From Eonycteris spelaea (lineage: Eukaryota; Chordata; Mammalia; Chiroptera; Pteropodidae), in contig PUFA01000022.1 in the NCBI GenBank assembly GCA_003508835.1, positions 1,922,001-1,986,000 of the forward strand: 64,000 nt of DNA. Reading direction: 5' to 3'. The notes under the pieces are model-generated. The model saw only the letters and a program-made list of their open reading frames with translations. It had not been told where the DNA came from and made no database searches. How positions within the stretch are numbered: the first letter of the stretch is position 1; each line of letters begins with the position of its first letter. This document shows, piece after piece, positions 1 through 13,917 of this stretch. The translations under genes were made by a program, and so were the position numbers.

Positions 1-1082
1 GCAATCTGTTTTCGATTGTAACTATTTTTTAGAAACATAATTTGGAGTTCCTAAATGTTACTTGACTTGATTATATTGCTTTATTGTAGCATTTTTTCCT
101 CACCAGGAGCTGTATGGCAGTCCTTTAATTGCTTTAGAAAGTTGACTCAGAGTCTGTTTTTTTAAAAGATGTTACATTAAATTACCCACTAAAAAGATTA
201 AAGTACTAATTCATGAATGTGACTAAGTGGGACAGAACTGTTTGTGTTGCAAGCCAGCTTAATATTTTATTACTTTGCATAATAAAATAGGGAAAGTTAT
301 TTATTTACTCCTTGAGGTTATAATTAGTTACAAGTAAGTAACAGATCCTTAGTAGTTTAAGTCCAGACCCTACAGATTTAGCTTACCAGTTGACCCCTGA
401 ATTGCTGGAAAATGAAGGATGTGGAAGTAGAATTTTTCTTTGTGGGACAAGATGGTCTGTGATGAGAAGGATGAATTAAGTTTGCCAAAAATTTGGGTCA
501 AACTAAACAAATGGGTGAAGCTCATAGAGGTGTCTGTTGTATTTTCTTCTCAGTAGTTTTGTGTGTGTGTATGTGTGTGCCACTGTGTTCACACTTAAAT
601 GAATATCTGTTGCTCAGAAACCAAGAGAAAATACATTGAGAGATTCCATGTTTGTTAAAAAAAGAAAGAAAAAGAAAAAGTAATCGGTCGCGGGTATCGG
701 AGCGGGAGGCGGGGTGCTGCTATTGTGCGGTGTTAGCAGTAAGCAGAAGAGACAGAGAGAGGTGTTGGTTTTACATGTCTGAAATTCAATCAATCACACT
801 GTACATTCGCTTCTTAGCTTGTCTCTACCTTCTACCTCAAATATTCTTTGAAAAAATAATGGCCTAGAGTAAATGCATTCTATTAGTTAATAATAGTAAT
901 AATGCAGAGGGCAAACATTTGAAGATGTGAAACTGCAATTAAAATGTACTTTTCAAAACCTTAATATATCCTAAACTCAATTTTTCCCTCCAAACCTCAG
1001 TGAAAGGATTTCATGTGTCTTCGCTTTCTGAAGGAGTTCTGTATCATTCATAATATAGAATGCAGTTGTGCATTCTAAATTT

Positions 1083-1245
1083 GGAAGTCAGAATAATTCC
1101 ATTCAAATCCTCGCTTAACCCTTTCATGCTGTGTGACCTTGAAGCAGAAGCTAAACTTCTCTGAGCTACAGTGCCCTCATCTATTAAAGGGGGAGAATTC
1201 TAACCACTTAATAAGTGTCATGATAAAAATGTTTAGTACACATAG
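1083..1245 (+). mobile_element. MIR SINE remnant
   Basis: Diverged match to the MIR core: CTGTGTGACCTTG, then a CTCTGAGCTACAGTGCCCTC-like segment and CATCTATTAAAGGGGGAGAA. These correspond to the consensus parts around TGTGTGACCTTGGGC and CATCTGTAAAATGGGG. Confidence 0.6.
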
Positions 1246-3149
1246 CAGTGCAGATTTCCTTACAGGACTGTTTGGTTTACTTTTATTGATGCTACATTCA
1301 GTTGCTTATTCTGTGTGTGGTCCAGAAGGCAAAGATTAAAAGAGAAAGAGAGTGTAAACAGTTACTGGGCATGTAAATAGCTACTGTTCATGCAGGAATT
1401 CTGATGACGTTTCTAATGATACCATGTAGACAGGAAACAAAACCAAACTTACAAATTACATTTCCTGGTTTTAGTGAAATTCCCAAGGAAGCACATTAAA
1501 AAAACCAAAACAGAACAAAAACAAACAAAAAAAACCTCTGTGATAGTTTTCCTCATTATACTATATTGAGTAGAAAAATAATTTTTAAATGACAGAGACT
1601 GGTGGGCTGAAAGACCTAAGGAAGGAAAGGTTATTAGTTAAGCCTGGGAAATGGACTTAGTTTTCAACATGTTAATTTTGCATATAATTTAAGTAAATGG
1701 CAGGATTCTATTTTAAATTTTATTATAATGCAAAGCCAGATATGCATTATATTATTTATAGGCTGTCCTGATTAGAGTATCAAATATTGAAGTTATAGGC
1801 AGCTTTCTTAGGGAAAACAATAAAAATAAAAACTTTATTGAGAGATAGGGTGTGAGAGATTTGTTAATAAATAAGCCGTAAATTAGACTTCAAACATATT
1901 TAGACTCTAAAAGACCTTCATTTCAATTTAATACCATATTGGAAACATGTAGTGCAAGAAGGCCTTTAAATATTACAGCTAATGCCTCATCATTGTAAGC
2001 CTTGCGAATTTACACAAAATAAGTGTCAGCTCACTTTTCTCCCACCTTTTTCATTTGCGTAGATGCTGTTGTCTTTGATTAAGCAAGATGCAAAGATGCA
2101 ACACTCAGAGCAGCAGAAATGACACCTGATCTTTTCACACCTGTCCTTAAATGAGGACAAGTTTAAGACCTTCCTTACTGTGTTTCCCAGTACAGAATTC
2201 AACCTACTTAGGGTTCCCAGTTTTCTTCTGAGATGGAAGGTAGACATAGAAACAGAGGAGATGTTAATCTTCTTCCTGGCTGTTTGCCCGGACATATATG
2301 TTCCCCTTGCCTAAATCCTGTTCCTGCACATTGTCACTTAGGCAGTAACCAAAGACTTCTAAATTAGAAGGGAGAAGTACTAAGACCTTGTTCTTATTTT
2401 TTATTGTGAACAATTTATTTGCCTTTGTGTTGCTTTCCTGTCCTCAACTTTCACTCAGACCCAGTGCTTAGTGCTGTGGATTCAATCGGGATCTGTGCCC
2501 TCAGGAGACAGTCTGATAGGAAGACAAACATCACATAACCATTATCAGAAAATGTAGGCGATTGCCATGAAAAACTACCCATTGATTATAGTAACTGGTT
2601 TCACACAATCGCGACTGTTTACCCTATTCAAGCATTTCATTTTGTACTCCCTATGGTGTTATCTGCATATTTTAGTTTATTTGAAGTGAAGTCATTTTCT
2701 TGGTCTAAAATTCTAAAAAAAAAAAAAATCCTGTAAAGCAATACCTGCTTTTATTATCTTCCTATTTTTAGAATATTTGGTATGAGGTAGCACTATGTAC
2801 GTAAGTGGAGCTTGATTTCAAATATGTCCACCTCGGGCTCGTCCCGGAGGTGCGCCAGGGAACCCGCTGTGCGTCCCCGCCTGTGTGAACCCAGGTCCTT
2901 CCTGGGCATCACTGCCACTGCCCTTGGGAGCCGCCTCCATCCTGAGACACCACCATGCTTGTTTGTGCTCGACAACATGTTGGTATGTCTCGGTCAGGAA
3001 ATATTCATTCCTCTGTCTTCAACATTATTTTTATCTCTGGTAATACTTACTAAACAGTGATGGCATGGTTACTAAATAATAATTTTTAAACAACAATAGC
3101 AATTACCCCTAAAACAACATAACTTGCTTATTAAGAACAGGTGACTATT

Positions 3150-3320
3150 CGTGCTTTTTAATTCAAATCTCAATAATGCTGTGAAATAGAAGTTGTTATT
3201 ACCATTTTGCAGATGAGAAAACTCAGGCTTTTGGTGGAAGGGACACATTTGCTCTCCTTGGGCCAAACAGTTAGCAAGGCACAAACCCAGGGCCAGAGCC
3301 CAGGAATTCAGTCCAAAACT
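3150..3320 (-). mobile_element. MIR SINE remnant
   Basis: Reverse-complement MIR: ATTACCATTTTGCAGATGAG, then AAACTCAGGC and, further on, the AACCCAGGGCCAGAGCCCAGG-type end. Confidence 0.6.
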
Positions 3321-6300
3321 CATCCTCACCAATAAGACATTGGGACTAATGTTTCTGATAAACATTCTGGGAACCTTTTTAAAAAGCAATATTTCCACTC
3401 TGTGTCATATTATTTGTATTATTTTATGTGTTCGTATAGCATAGGCAGTTTTAAAGATATCACTTTGAGTCCTTTTGGGATGAGTCATAAATTAAAAAAT
3501 ATATATATTTGACTGTAAAAACAGGATTTTAGTCAAATGGATCTGGATTTTTTTTTTAATGTATCACTGACCCATAAAAAAATATGGGTATATATGATAC
3601 CATCATTTTCCTCAACATATTTTTTTTCAAGAATTTTTATTGTTTGCTGTTTTGTAGCTATTCAATTTAAGCAAAATTTAAACTTTTAAAAAATATTCAA
3701 TTTTCATGTGGTGATATATTTTAGTTTGATTAGTTCACAAAACGTAATGCACAGGAGAATCCCTTGTGTGGATGCTTATTTAAAATGTAGATTATTTTTC
3801 AGAGGATTTAAGGGCGGTCCCTGGAACTCGTCATTTTAACAAGCCCCTCAAGTGACTCTGATGCAAATGGCCCACAGACCTCATTGCAATGAACATTCTT
3901 CTTTAATAGGCTAGGTTTTATGTAAGAGATTGATTACATTTTTGCAAATTTGAGATCCCTTTTGTGAAGTAGTAGCAGCGCTGGAAATAGAAGAATCAAC
4001 ACACAGAGCCCAAACGATACCTTTTTAAATTTGATAGCTGCTCAGGAATACTGTGAGGCCTTGGCAATGGTCAGCAAGCCATGGTGAGTAATTTACTAAC
4101 TAGTGGAATAATGAAATAGAAATTGAGATCAACAAAAATGAGCAATGCCCTGTTTGTTGATTACACTTGTGTAAGTGGATTATACGTAGCCCTGTAGCTC
4201 TCAGAATCCTCTCTCACAGGGTAATTTTATTGGTTTATTTTTACAGATATTGTAAATTTAGAAAAAAATAGATTTATATTGGGGTAAGTCAAACTTTATG
4301 TGATCAAATCTTCTTAGGAAAAGCAGTATTTCTGAGAGACACACAGGACAGCAGAACAATATGAAAGAACTGTGTCGTGTTCTCAGTACAAGGTACAGCT
4401 CCACGAGTCATCCCTACTGAAAAAGAACTAAAAAAGATTATTTTGCTTAGAATAGAATGTAATTTTTTAAGTACATGAGGTGACCTGAGTTAGTAGGTAT
4501 ATAGGAATTTGTGCTAATATTAGAGGTTTGGATTTAATAGTATATGAAATATTATGGACTTTACTGACTTGAGTTTTCTTAGTATAGTTCTATAACTGGA
4601 ATTACTAGAGAGTGTAGACTCCCCAAATATTTCTTATTTCTGTGAAATCATGGGAGATATTATAATAACCACTTATAAGGAAATTGATTAATGATGTAAA
4701 AATATAGGATCCCTCATGTGCTCAACATCATTTTAAATTCTGACATAATATAATATGCAATGTCTTTAATTCATGTATATTCACCATTACTTAAAAAGCA
4801 TTTACATTCACAAAGAATATTTTTACCTGCAACACTCAAGATAGAATAAGTAGCTATAGATGTAACATTCTATATGTAGCAGAGTAAGAGAACACTTCAG
4901 AAATTGTAATTTAGCTTAATTGAAACGTGCCTAGCCATCTGGAGCACTCTTGCATAATATAAAGACATTTGGCATTTTAAATGAGGGATTTTGAATTAAA
5001 CCAGAAATCTTTTGTGTCTTCCAGAGACATTGATTTATTGAGACTGTGGCTTTCCCTCATATACGAAAGATTGATGATTTCCTGAATGTCCTTTAATTCC
5101 TTCGTTTTATAAAATGAATACATATAGTTAAGCAAGATGAAACCTTCGAGGTTCTCTGAACAAAGGTGACAGGAAATATTGCCAAGTATGTTTCAGAAAT
5201 TCATCAAATGGTACAAAATATAAATCTTCCTCAAGTAAAAGTTGATCTTGGCATTATTGAATGTTTTGAATGACTGAATGAGTAAATATATGGTTTTCTT
5301 AATATTCCACATGAGTCATTTTATGAATCAATCACATTAAAGGTACTGTAAAATAATTCTAACTTTTGAGCTATATACTTCTACAATTTCAGTATGGACT
5401 GGTATTGATAAACTAAAAGCATCAAGCAGATTCGGTCTTACCAACACAAAGTGCTTTACGTTAAGATACTTTTGAGAGTGATTTTTTTATTGAACACAAA
5501 TCATTCTACACTTTATAGTTTGAATGATTAAATAAAAGATAGCTTTTATGTTATGAAATAGAGTATTTCTAGTTTTAGTGTAATAGGCCTCGATATTTTA
5601 AGTTTTAAATATTTTAAAATGTTTATCAAGATTATATAACTGAAATTATAAATTTATTATAGTCAAACTAAAACCCAGAGTCACTTCTTCAGATGCTTGT
5701 TTTAACATAAAATGTTCATGTGGAGTAGTCACCAGAGAGAGGTTTTTGTTATTTTTTGTCCAGGACACATGCAAATCTCCATAGTGAAATAAATTAGATG
5801 GTTTTTATATAGACAGAGTTGGGCAAAAGGATTTAGCCAACAAAAACAGAAAAAATATTTTTTAGGACCACAAGCAAAACTCTGAACACTCACTTAAAAG
5901 TGAATGAATTTGATCAGTTAGCTCTTCATTGGCTGATCAGAGAGCTCCCGTTCCCTGACTGACATTTATCTATCGTGAATAGAAAATGAAGCCACGTATT
6001 AAAAATGCCATGTCATATGTGTATAACGCCTATCGTATGGTGTCTACAATAATTAACAGGCAGTTTATCTTCTGAAGAGCATCTTAAGTTCACCAATAAA
6101 TATAATTGTAGTGACATTTCGTAGTTAGTTGGTTTATCATTCTAAGACAAAGTGATATGAGAATTGCCGAAGTTCTTTTTTGATTATACGTTTGCATGAG
6201 AAACACATTGATTTGGTAGAAATATTAACAAATACAATTCTTTTTGAAAAATCAGTAATTAAAATATACTTTTACATTTCATTGGTTCTTACCTACAGTA

Positions 6301-6355
6301 AATGCATTGTAAGAGTAGGCTTTCAATCAAAATATTTAGGTAATTCATTAAATAG

Positions 6356-6500
6356 ATTCGTGCCATGCCACCCTGAACAGACCTGATCTCATCTGATCTC
6401 GGAAGCTAAGCAGGGTCGGGCCTGGTTAGTACTTGGATGGGAGACCACCGAGGAAGGCCAGGTGCTGGAGGCATAAAAGAATAATAATAATAATAAAATA
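6356..6500 (+). mobile_element. 5S rRNA-derived retroposon (pseudogene or 5S-type SINE)
   Basis: From about 6356 to 6474 the sequence follows vertebrate 5S rRNA nearly end to end. The centre, from CTGATCTCGGAAGC near 6393 to GGGAGACC near 6446, is unbroken and contains the internal RNA polymerase III promoter (A box AAGCTAAGCAGGGTC and the C-box region). The outer parts have diverged, largely at CpG sites, and a tail of repeated AAT units follows (6479-6500). No convincing target-site duplication is visible. Such copies occur as isolated 5S pseudogenes in all mammals, but fruit bats have amplified 5S-derived SINEs (MEG-RS/MEG-RL). A conserved promoter with decayed ends and an A-rich tail fits either; the host is not proven. 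Confidence 0.85.
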
Positions 6501-7801
6501 CATAGTTACAGGATATATTTTAATTTTATAGTGTGTTTTGGGTTTTAATGTAAACATAACTGAATTTAAAAGTTTTACTTTTAGTATTGAGAGCATGAAG
6601 TATGTTATATGTATCTAGGAGGGTACTTTTGTGTAGCACACACCACTTTTTATTTAATGTACAAGAGATTTCTTTTAGTTCCTTTTATGCTAAAAACTTA
6701 GGTTTCTGCGTCTTCACATTCGAAGGGTCCTGCGCAGTGTTGGGGCCACCGGTGAGCGCTGCCATCCACTTTGCGTTCCGCCTGGAACTCCGATAGGTCA
6801 GGGATTTTCAACGGACTTATCATTCCATTTCGTTAAAAAAAATCATGGAACTTTCATTTTATTTCTTAATATACTATTCATAGCGGTCCTCGATTCCATT
6901 TAGCTCAGACTTTTGGACATATTTTGAAAATCTGAGTTGGAGTATTGACCGTCTACATATGTGAAGAACTTCGCTGCTCAAAAAGATGAATTAAAAATAA
7001 ACATTGGCTCTGATCTGCCGAAGAGCTTGAGAAGCCGCGCCATGGGAGGGCGCCCCTGCGCGTGGCCGCGGTCCGTGCTCGCTGGCGGAACGCGTTCGCT
7101 CAGCGCAGTGAGCCCACGGCGGGCTCAGCTTTCCTGGTGCCTTTGTACCTGTCGTGCCCCTCTTTTAGAAGGTGCTTTTTAAATTTGGTCGTAGTCGGAA
7201 GTGCTGATAGCGAAAAGGTCCTCCTTTATTTAAAGTCCTGTGGTAGTTGACACTTCCTTTTATAGGCGATCACCGCGCGTTTATGAAATCGGTGGACGGG
7301 GGCAATGTCCAGGTGTCCCAGAGGAAACTGAACGAAGCAGGTCACTGTCCTGCGTAGTTCATCGCCGAATGCATCTTTTACATTGAACAGGAGAACAGTG
7401 AAAAAAAATCTCGGTAGAAGAAAAGTAGTGGGCGGTGTGTTTTTGACGTGGGGACTTGAGATGACTCGTGTAGGTCAGGTGTCTTCCCTGTTACCTCCTG
7501 CCCAAGGCCGGAGAGGAATGGGAAAGCCCTCTTACGGACCATCGGAGGAGAAAAGGAAACGTGGTGATGATAATACATACTGTTCTTCTTTTAGTAAATT
7601 ACTGTCCTTTAATTTTTTCTGGTATTTTGTTAGTGTTGTTATAGCCATTGAAATATAGCTAATCTTAAAGATTACCTTAGGTGTCAGAAAAAAAGAAAAA
7701 TAATACATAGTATATTTTTATTTGTCCTTCAATTTCCTGTTGGTAGCAGAAAGCAGTACTTAAAAATAAATTCTTACTTCTCAAGCCTGTAGCTAAAAAA
7801 A

Positions 7802-7906
7802 AAATAAAAGAAAGATTAAAAAAAACAGTATGGTAACATTTACAGAGGTTTTTAGAAGTAAAAGTAAATATCAGTTATACTTCCAGTGGAAAAATAGTTT
7901 TCTAGA
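7802..7906 (+). repeat. Direct duplication, copy A
   Basis: About 105 bp starting AAATAAAAG and ending in TTTTCTAGA recurs at 10125-10231 in the same orientation with only a few substitutions and small gaps. The shared core includes CAGTATGGTAACATTTACAG and CAGTTATACTTCCAGTGG. The family is not recognised. Confidence 0.85.
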
Positions 7907-7954
7907 CTTTTAGTCGCACTTAGTGATTTTTCCTTCTGAAGTCTGCTCTGGCAT

Positions 7955-8012
7955 GCATTATTAATGAGCTTTAATTCTCATTTGCATGTTGGAATTTCCT
8001 TTTAATCAAACT
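7955..8012. promoter_or_regulatory. Candidate homeodomain/POU motif cluster
   Basis: Within about 60 bp lie TTATTAATGAGC, TTTAATTCTC, a POU octamer-type ATTTGCAT (near 7980-7987) and TTTTAATCAAA. Such packed TAAT and octamer sites are typical of vertebrate developmental enhancers, but there is no direct evidence of function here. Confidence 0.3.
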
Positions 8013-8282
8013 GAGTGTGCGTATGAGTCTTCAAAGGGTTGTCGTTTATATAACTTACATCCGTATGCGTAGATGGAGTTATAGATTTGTTCTTACAGCA
8101 TTGCCAACATCTGCATTTTAAGTAAAGCCTACACACCTGGTGCTTTAAGTGTTAACCAGGCAGGTTTCCCGTTGCCAGGGCAGAGAGCGCTGTGTTCAGC
8201 TGAGCTGTCATTCTCTGTATGAGATTAATCTTCTGGAGAAGGCAATGAAGGTTTGCCTATTTAATTCGCTTTCAACCAGACC

Positions 8283-8314
<32 letters not shown>

Positions 8315-10124
8315 AGTAATGCTCTTAGTAGGTCATTAGACTTTGAGAGTTATTCACTTGGTTAGTCCAAACACTAAAACCTTGTGTCTTTTAACTCTGA
8401 TTAGTGACACTTTAATAAAGTCATTTGAAGTTCAGTGGACTGAATTTTCCAACTTTTCTTATGTTTCCATGGCCACGGGGAAGCAACCTGTACCAAAGCT
8501 CTTATACAGTCTTTTAAATGCAAATCTTGGGAACCTGTGTAATTTGGCATATCTGACTTTACCGTCTGCAGAATGTGAGGGATTAAAATAAAAGTGGTAG
8601 CAGTGTTTTCCCTCTTTTTTGTTTATCAAGTTGGTGTACAGCATGAGAATAGAGAAGTTACTTGACTAAACTTGGGTTTTCGAGGATGTGAGTCTGTGGA
8701 AAAAACTTTTACGGCTCTGTTTCTTTTTAACAAGCCAATAGGACAAAACTATTGAAAGAAAATTTTCTTGATGATATATCCTCGAATTATTATTATTTTT
8801 TCCCCAAAAATAAAGGCAAAGTATATCCAATTGGCTATAATTAAATCATGAACGGCGCGCTCACTTGGGAGGAATTAATGCACTTTGTGTTGGACCGGGG
8901 GCTCCAGTGAACATGTGCAACACGAGAGTGGAAAGGATGGACGGTCACGGTCGCCTTTTGGTTCACAGGAAGCCAAAGAGGCAGGGCATGGACTCGATTT
9001 TCATGGGAAGGCCGGCTCCAGCCTGCTCGCATATTCACAGGCCTGACAACTGGGCGCTGGGGCAGTGAGGGAGGGGGCGTGCCCCGCATCCAGTCATGGT
9101 TTGTTGGGGACACACAAGGGGAGATGTAAAACAGAGCTGTGAATAGGAACAGTGGCCCTGTGTCTTGAAGCCGACTGACTTCTGGGGCGCTTCATGAACG
9201 CGTCGCCCTTCCCTCTGAATGAAGTCTGTGCTGTGCTCAGAGCAGTGTTTAAGTCATGATTCAGTGACTCTCATGTGTTGGAGGGACCCACTCTCCGAGG
9301 AAACCAAGGTGGGAGCGATGAGCTGCAAATGGCACAGCCGAGCAGGGGCCAGAGAGGCGGCCTCAGCGCCGGTCGTGACACATGTGAAGCTACAGATGCC
9401 GAGAGGCTCATTTTCACCCACCGAGTGGATGAGTAGCCTTGTGCGTTTTCTTTAAATCTTAATACCAATAAGTTTGGATATTTGTATTTTGTATTTAATA
9501 CAAATTATATATGTAAGATGTGGCTCCGCATTTACTCATTGACTTAGTGAATTTTAAAAGGCATTTTTTCTTTCTATAAACTTAATTGATGGACATTTTC
9601 TATGACCTAATTTTACAAAACCTCGATGGAAAAGTTGTTATGTAGGCAGGACCTAACACAGACACTACCAGTACATGCCCTGGGGACTTGGTAAATGCTT
9701 GTGTTCAATGAGGAAGAACGTCAATAACGACAAGGTGATGGGATAACTGGTGGCCGATGGTGAATATAGAGGTTTGTGGCATTTTTAATGAGTGATTATA
9801 TATGGTGCGGTGATGAAAAATGGATATTTTTAACGAAGCAGTCCTCTGAAAACTGATGACCAAAAGTGTTCTTTGAATTGACGTCTTGTGAGAATAACTT
9901 AAGAAATGCTTTTTTTTTTTGGTTTCTATGGCTTTAATTAATGAACATCAACCATAGATAATATGTTACCAACTATATATATAATATATACTTTATATCA
10001 CATGCATATATAAAACATTATCTCTCTATATGTATTTTAGTCATATGACCTAACTGCTTTATATGTAGAAATAGACATAGGGATTAAAGGCCAGCCCACC
10101 AATGGTACTAATTAAAAGTGATAT

Positions 10125-10231
10125 AAATAAAAGAAGAAAGCTTAAAAAAACAGTATGGTAACATTTACAGATATTTTTAGAAGTAAAAGTAACTCTCAGT
10201 TATACTTCCAGTGGAAAAATAGTTTTCTAGA
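10125..10231 (+). repeat. Direct duplication, copy B
   Basis: Second copy of the repeat at 7802-7906, about 2.3 kb downstream in the same orientation. Outside these limits the flanks do not align, so this is a short isolated duplication or two members of an unnamed repeat family. Confidence 0.85.
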
Positions 10232-10849
10232 AGTACCTCTTTTTACCAGTCAGTCACTCTTCAGTTTGTTGATATCTCAAGAGATGGCTGCTCACACTTA
10301 AGTAAAAACATTCATTTGAGAAAAGAGAAATTGATTTGTTTGCTTGGGAAAAACAAATATGTATATATGTATGATATATAACTTGAATATTATATGGAAA
10401 ATATTGAACAACATAAGTTATGAATAAGTGCTAGTAATAAATTGCAATTTGTAAGAATTCTCACTTTGATATATTTTTGTTGCAGTTTGAATCTATTGTT
10501 CATCAGATTACATAATAATTGGTTTTATTTCTTAAAGTAGGTATAGCTTACTTAAAATGCTGAGGTGATTTGAATACATACTTCCTAAAATTTTTTAAAG
10601 ACCCAAAACTTTAGTCATTGAACCTGTGAAATGTATGACCGAAAATTTATTGACTTTTAGATTTGGATATAAAATCAATTTACTTACCCATTTTAATTGG
10701 GTTTACTAGTTTTTAAGAGTTAGCATTTCTTTGATGATATTCTTACTCATGTATACCAACCTTTTCATCTACTATTTGGGATTTTTAGAGTTCAGAAGAA
10801 TTACAGCATATCAATGTCAGATGATCTAGAAAGTTCATACAGTGGGCTC

Positions 10850-10985
10850 AGGGTTCAAATTTTACATCACTTAGCCTTTGAACTAGCTTTATGACATTGA
10901 GAAAATTGCTAAATATTTCTGACCCTCAGTGTTTATAACCATAAAATAATTATATTAATAGCTACCTTATTTAGTCACTGGGTAT
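10850..10985 (+). mobile_element. MIR SINE remnant
   Basis: Weak sense-strand MIR match: GGGTTCAAATTTTACATCAC, a degenerate tgacattgag segment, then CCCTCAGTGTTTATAACCAT and AATTATATTAATAGCTACC. Confidence 0.5.
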
Positions 10986-11217
10986 CCTAATTAGTTAAAG
11001 TAGCAGGATATCTAATACAGAGTTTCTATGTTGTGAGCAATGTGCTTAAGGAAATAATTGTATACCACAGAAATTGGAACACATCCTTTGATGTTATAAA
11101 ATGGTCTCCAAAACTCATAACTTCAAAGGCCAGAGAACATCACAACAAAACATCAAAGCACTCATACCTGCAATAAGCAATAAGCTCTCTATATAGGACG
11201 TACACTTTCTGTCCTCA

Positions 11218-11310
11218 TTTGTCCTGCTTATTAGTGTATCTCCTGTGCTGAGTCCAATACCTGGCAGCTAGAGTGAATCAATAATGATTTATTGAGGAAG
11301 TGAATAAATA
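11218..11310 (+). mobile_element. L2 LINE 3' end remnant
   Basis: Resembles the L2 3' terminus: TATCTCCTGTGCTGAGTCCA, ATACCTGGCAG and AATCAATAATGATTTATTGA. Confidence 0.5.
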
Positions 11311-12451
11311 TTACTGGATTAGAGTGGGAGGAAATTAATTAATATTCTTTAATATTATTCTTATATATTAATTGATTCCTAACCGACTTGCACACTGGTG
11401 GGCTGCTTTTCTATTGTGTAAGTCCATAAAGTTACAACCCCAGAGAATATGTACAAATTATCTAAGTAAATCTTCGAACTTGGAACCATTACAGTGCCAT
11501 CTACTTGGATAAACTCAAGCCCAACTCATGTTGATAATGCAATATTTTACTTGTCATTGAAGCAAGCCATATTTTAAAAAAGGAGTATGCTGAATTTATT
11601 ATAAAAATAAGGATAATTTATATTAAAATTACCACATCTAAGAGAAAACTTCAGACATATTTTATGGTGTTAAAGAACATGATAGGATCTGGGAGTCCCA
11701 TATAGATCATCTTTGAAAATAATTATTTTCCAAAATTTCTACCAAATTTAGGAAGAAGATTAGAAATGAAATGAATTATCATATCAGTAATAATGAATCT
11801 ATGCATTGGGAATTTGTATATACTTCTGGTTGCTTAAGTTGAGAGATAAATAATGATACTGAGAAAGGAACATAAATTATCCAAGGGGTTTAAAAGTGTA
11901 TAATGAGAATATAAAAATTAGGACTTTTAAGGCTAGAGAAGAAAATAAAAAAAGGCATTTTTCATGAGGTTTATAGAATTATTTAAAATATTGCTAACAT
12001 TGGCTTTTATTCAGAACTATCATGGATATAAAAGATAATGGCTAACACTTGTAGTTTGAAAGAGATGTATTTAAGAAAAGTAATATAATATACAGTATTC
12101 TATCATACATAAATTAACAGTTATGGATTGAATTAAATCGAAAGCACAAGAGATAATATGTGTTCAAAGATAAGTTTATAAGGTGTTTAAATTACTTCAT
12201 GAACAGCTGCACCCTCTTCCACAGATGACCCTGTGCCTCCACGTCAGAGAGGGCATATGGACCGAGTGTGCTGTGGTCTCACCTGCTAGGTTAAATTCGT
12301 ACCGTGAGAGATCTACAGGGGCTTCAGCAAGCACATGACACCAACTACATATATAACATGTGCCATCACCTAATTTGACATATGTGTCCCCTTTTAAACT
12401 TTAAACATGCCAGTTGGGAATATAATAATGGATTCATTTAGAATATTGTCA

Positions 12452-12479
12452 TTTATGTGACATTCATATGTCACATAAA
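12452..12479. repeat. Short palindrome, 12-bp arms
   Basis: TTTATGTGACAT at 12452-12463 is reverse-complemented at 12468-12479 around a 4-nt loop. Confidence 0.8.
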
Positions 12480-13917
12480 CTAGATTCAAATTACATAAAG
12501 ATGCACAAAGGCTTAGAATAAACAACTGTTACTAGTTTTTTTTTTCAAAGATGAAAGATAATAAAAATTGATTAAAACCTGGCTTAATACAATTCAGAGT
12601 TTTCATAGGGCCATAAACTCAATGTGAAATTCCGGACATGCATATTGAATTTACAATTACCGGTGACATCAAATTTATTTTGTGACTATGCTCAGGTTTT
12701 TTATGTGTGAATCCATTAAATTCAATTAAATTTGAATTCCTTAAATTTCTCTCTGGTAGAGCGTAGGTATTTGGTACTTCATAAAAATGTATATTTCACA
12801 TAAGGACTGAATAATTTATATTATGATTTCTCTTGGGTAGGACAGCCTTTTGAAGGAGCACAAAGAAACAGCAAATTTCAGTTCCAGCAAGTCCCACCCT
12901 TTAGAACCAGTTGAATGCTGAAGAAACTTGTTTGTGTTTATCTTTGGTCACAGTCAGTGTTTCCTTTTTTGCTCTCCCCCAAGATGAGGGATTGGAAGCT
13001 TTTTCTCTAGCCGGGCTAAGTAAATCCAAAAGGAAGAAAAAATATAGATTTGGGGTTGGCCCTATAATCGTTATATAACTTTAGCTTGATTTTCCAAGCA
13101 CAAAAATCCAGAATTCATCATACTTTATTTAGAAATTTCCAAATTCTCTTTCTTATGCTGATTTTTTTTTTTTTAATAAATTTCAATGACTTCGTTTCTT
13201 GTGTGCAGCAGAAAGAATCCAGTTTGGTCTTTGTAAGGAGTGAAAGACTAGGAAGGAAGTATGTGTTGTGTAGCCAGTGTTTGGAGTTGGTGGTTTTTAC
13301 TTTTGTTTGCTGTGCTTCTCATTCAGTTCGAATGTGCCTATCTTTAACAGCATTGGAGAAGCACCTTTGTCCCCAGCACTGGACTCCAGGAAGGCTTGGA
13401 TCCTAATAAGTTTGGAGGAATGGGTGCTGGCTGTCATCCACAGGAAAACAGGACAAGTTTGTAGAGGTCCCGCTGCTTTCCTTGAAAGTTCTCTCCCTTC
13501 ATGCACTGCTGTATGCCATCCAGTGTTACTAGGGGCAGACACTAAGCAGAAAAATGAGGTTATCTATTCATCTTCCCCAGAAAGGCCGTCCATGAAATCT
13601 GAAGACCGCCTGACCCATACGGTGGCTCATCATATTTCCATTCTGCCAAGTTGGAATGAAAGGGCATTTAAATTTGTTGGTGGTGGTGTTTCGTGACCGT
13701 CGGATGAGAGGCATGGGAAGTCTTTCATTAGAAGATGCCCGGCCCCAGGCCGCGTACCACTCAGCAGCCAGGCACAGCCAGCTCTTAGTGGACTTGCACA
13801 TGGTCATAAGCGGTCAGATTGGTGTAACCCTTGTTTTCAAAATCCCATTGTACTCCATCTTTACTTGATGAACTTGCATCTATGGGCAACGAATCGTGAG
13901 GATTGGTCCTTTTAGAA

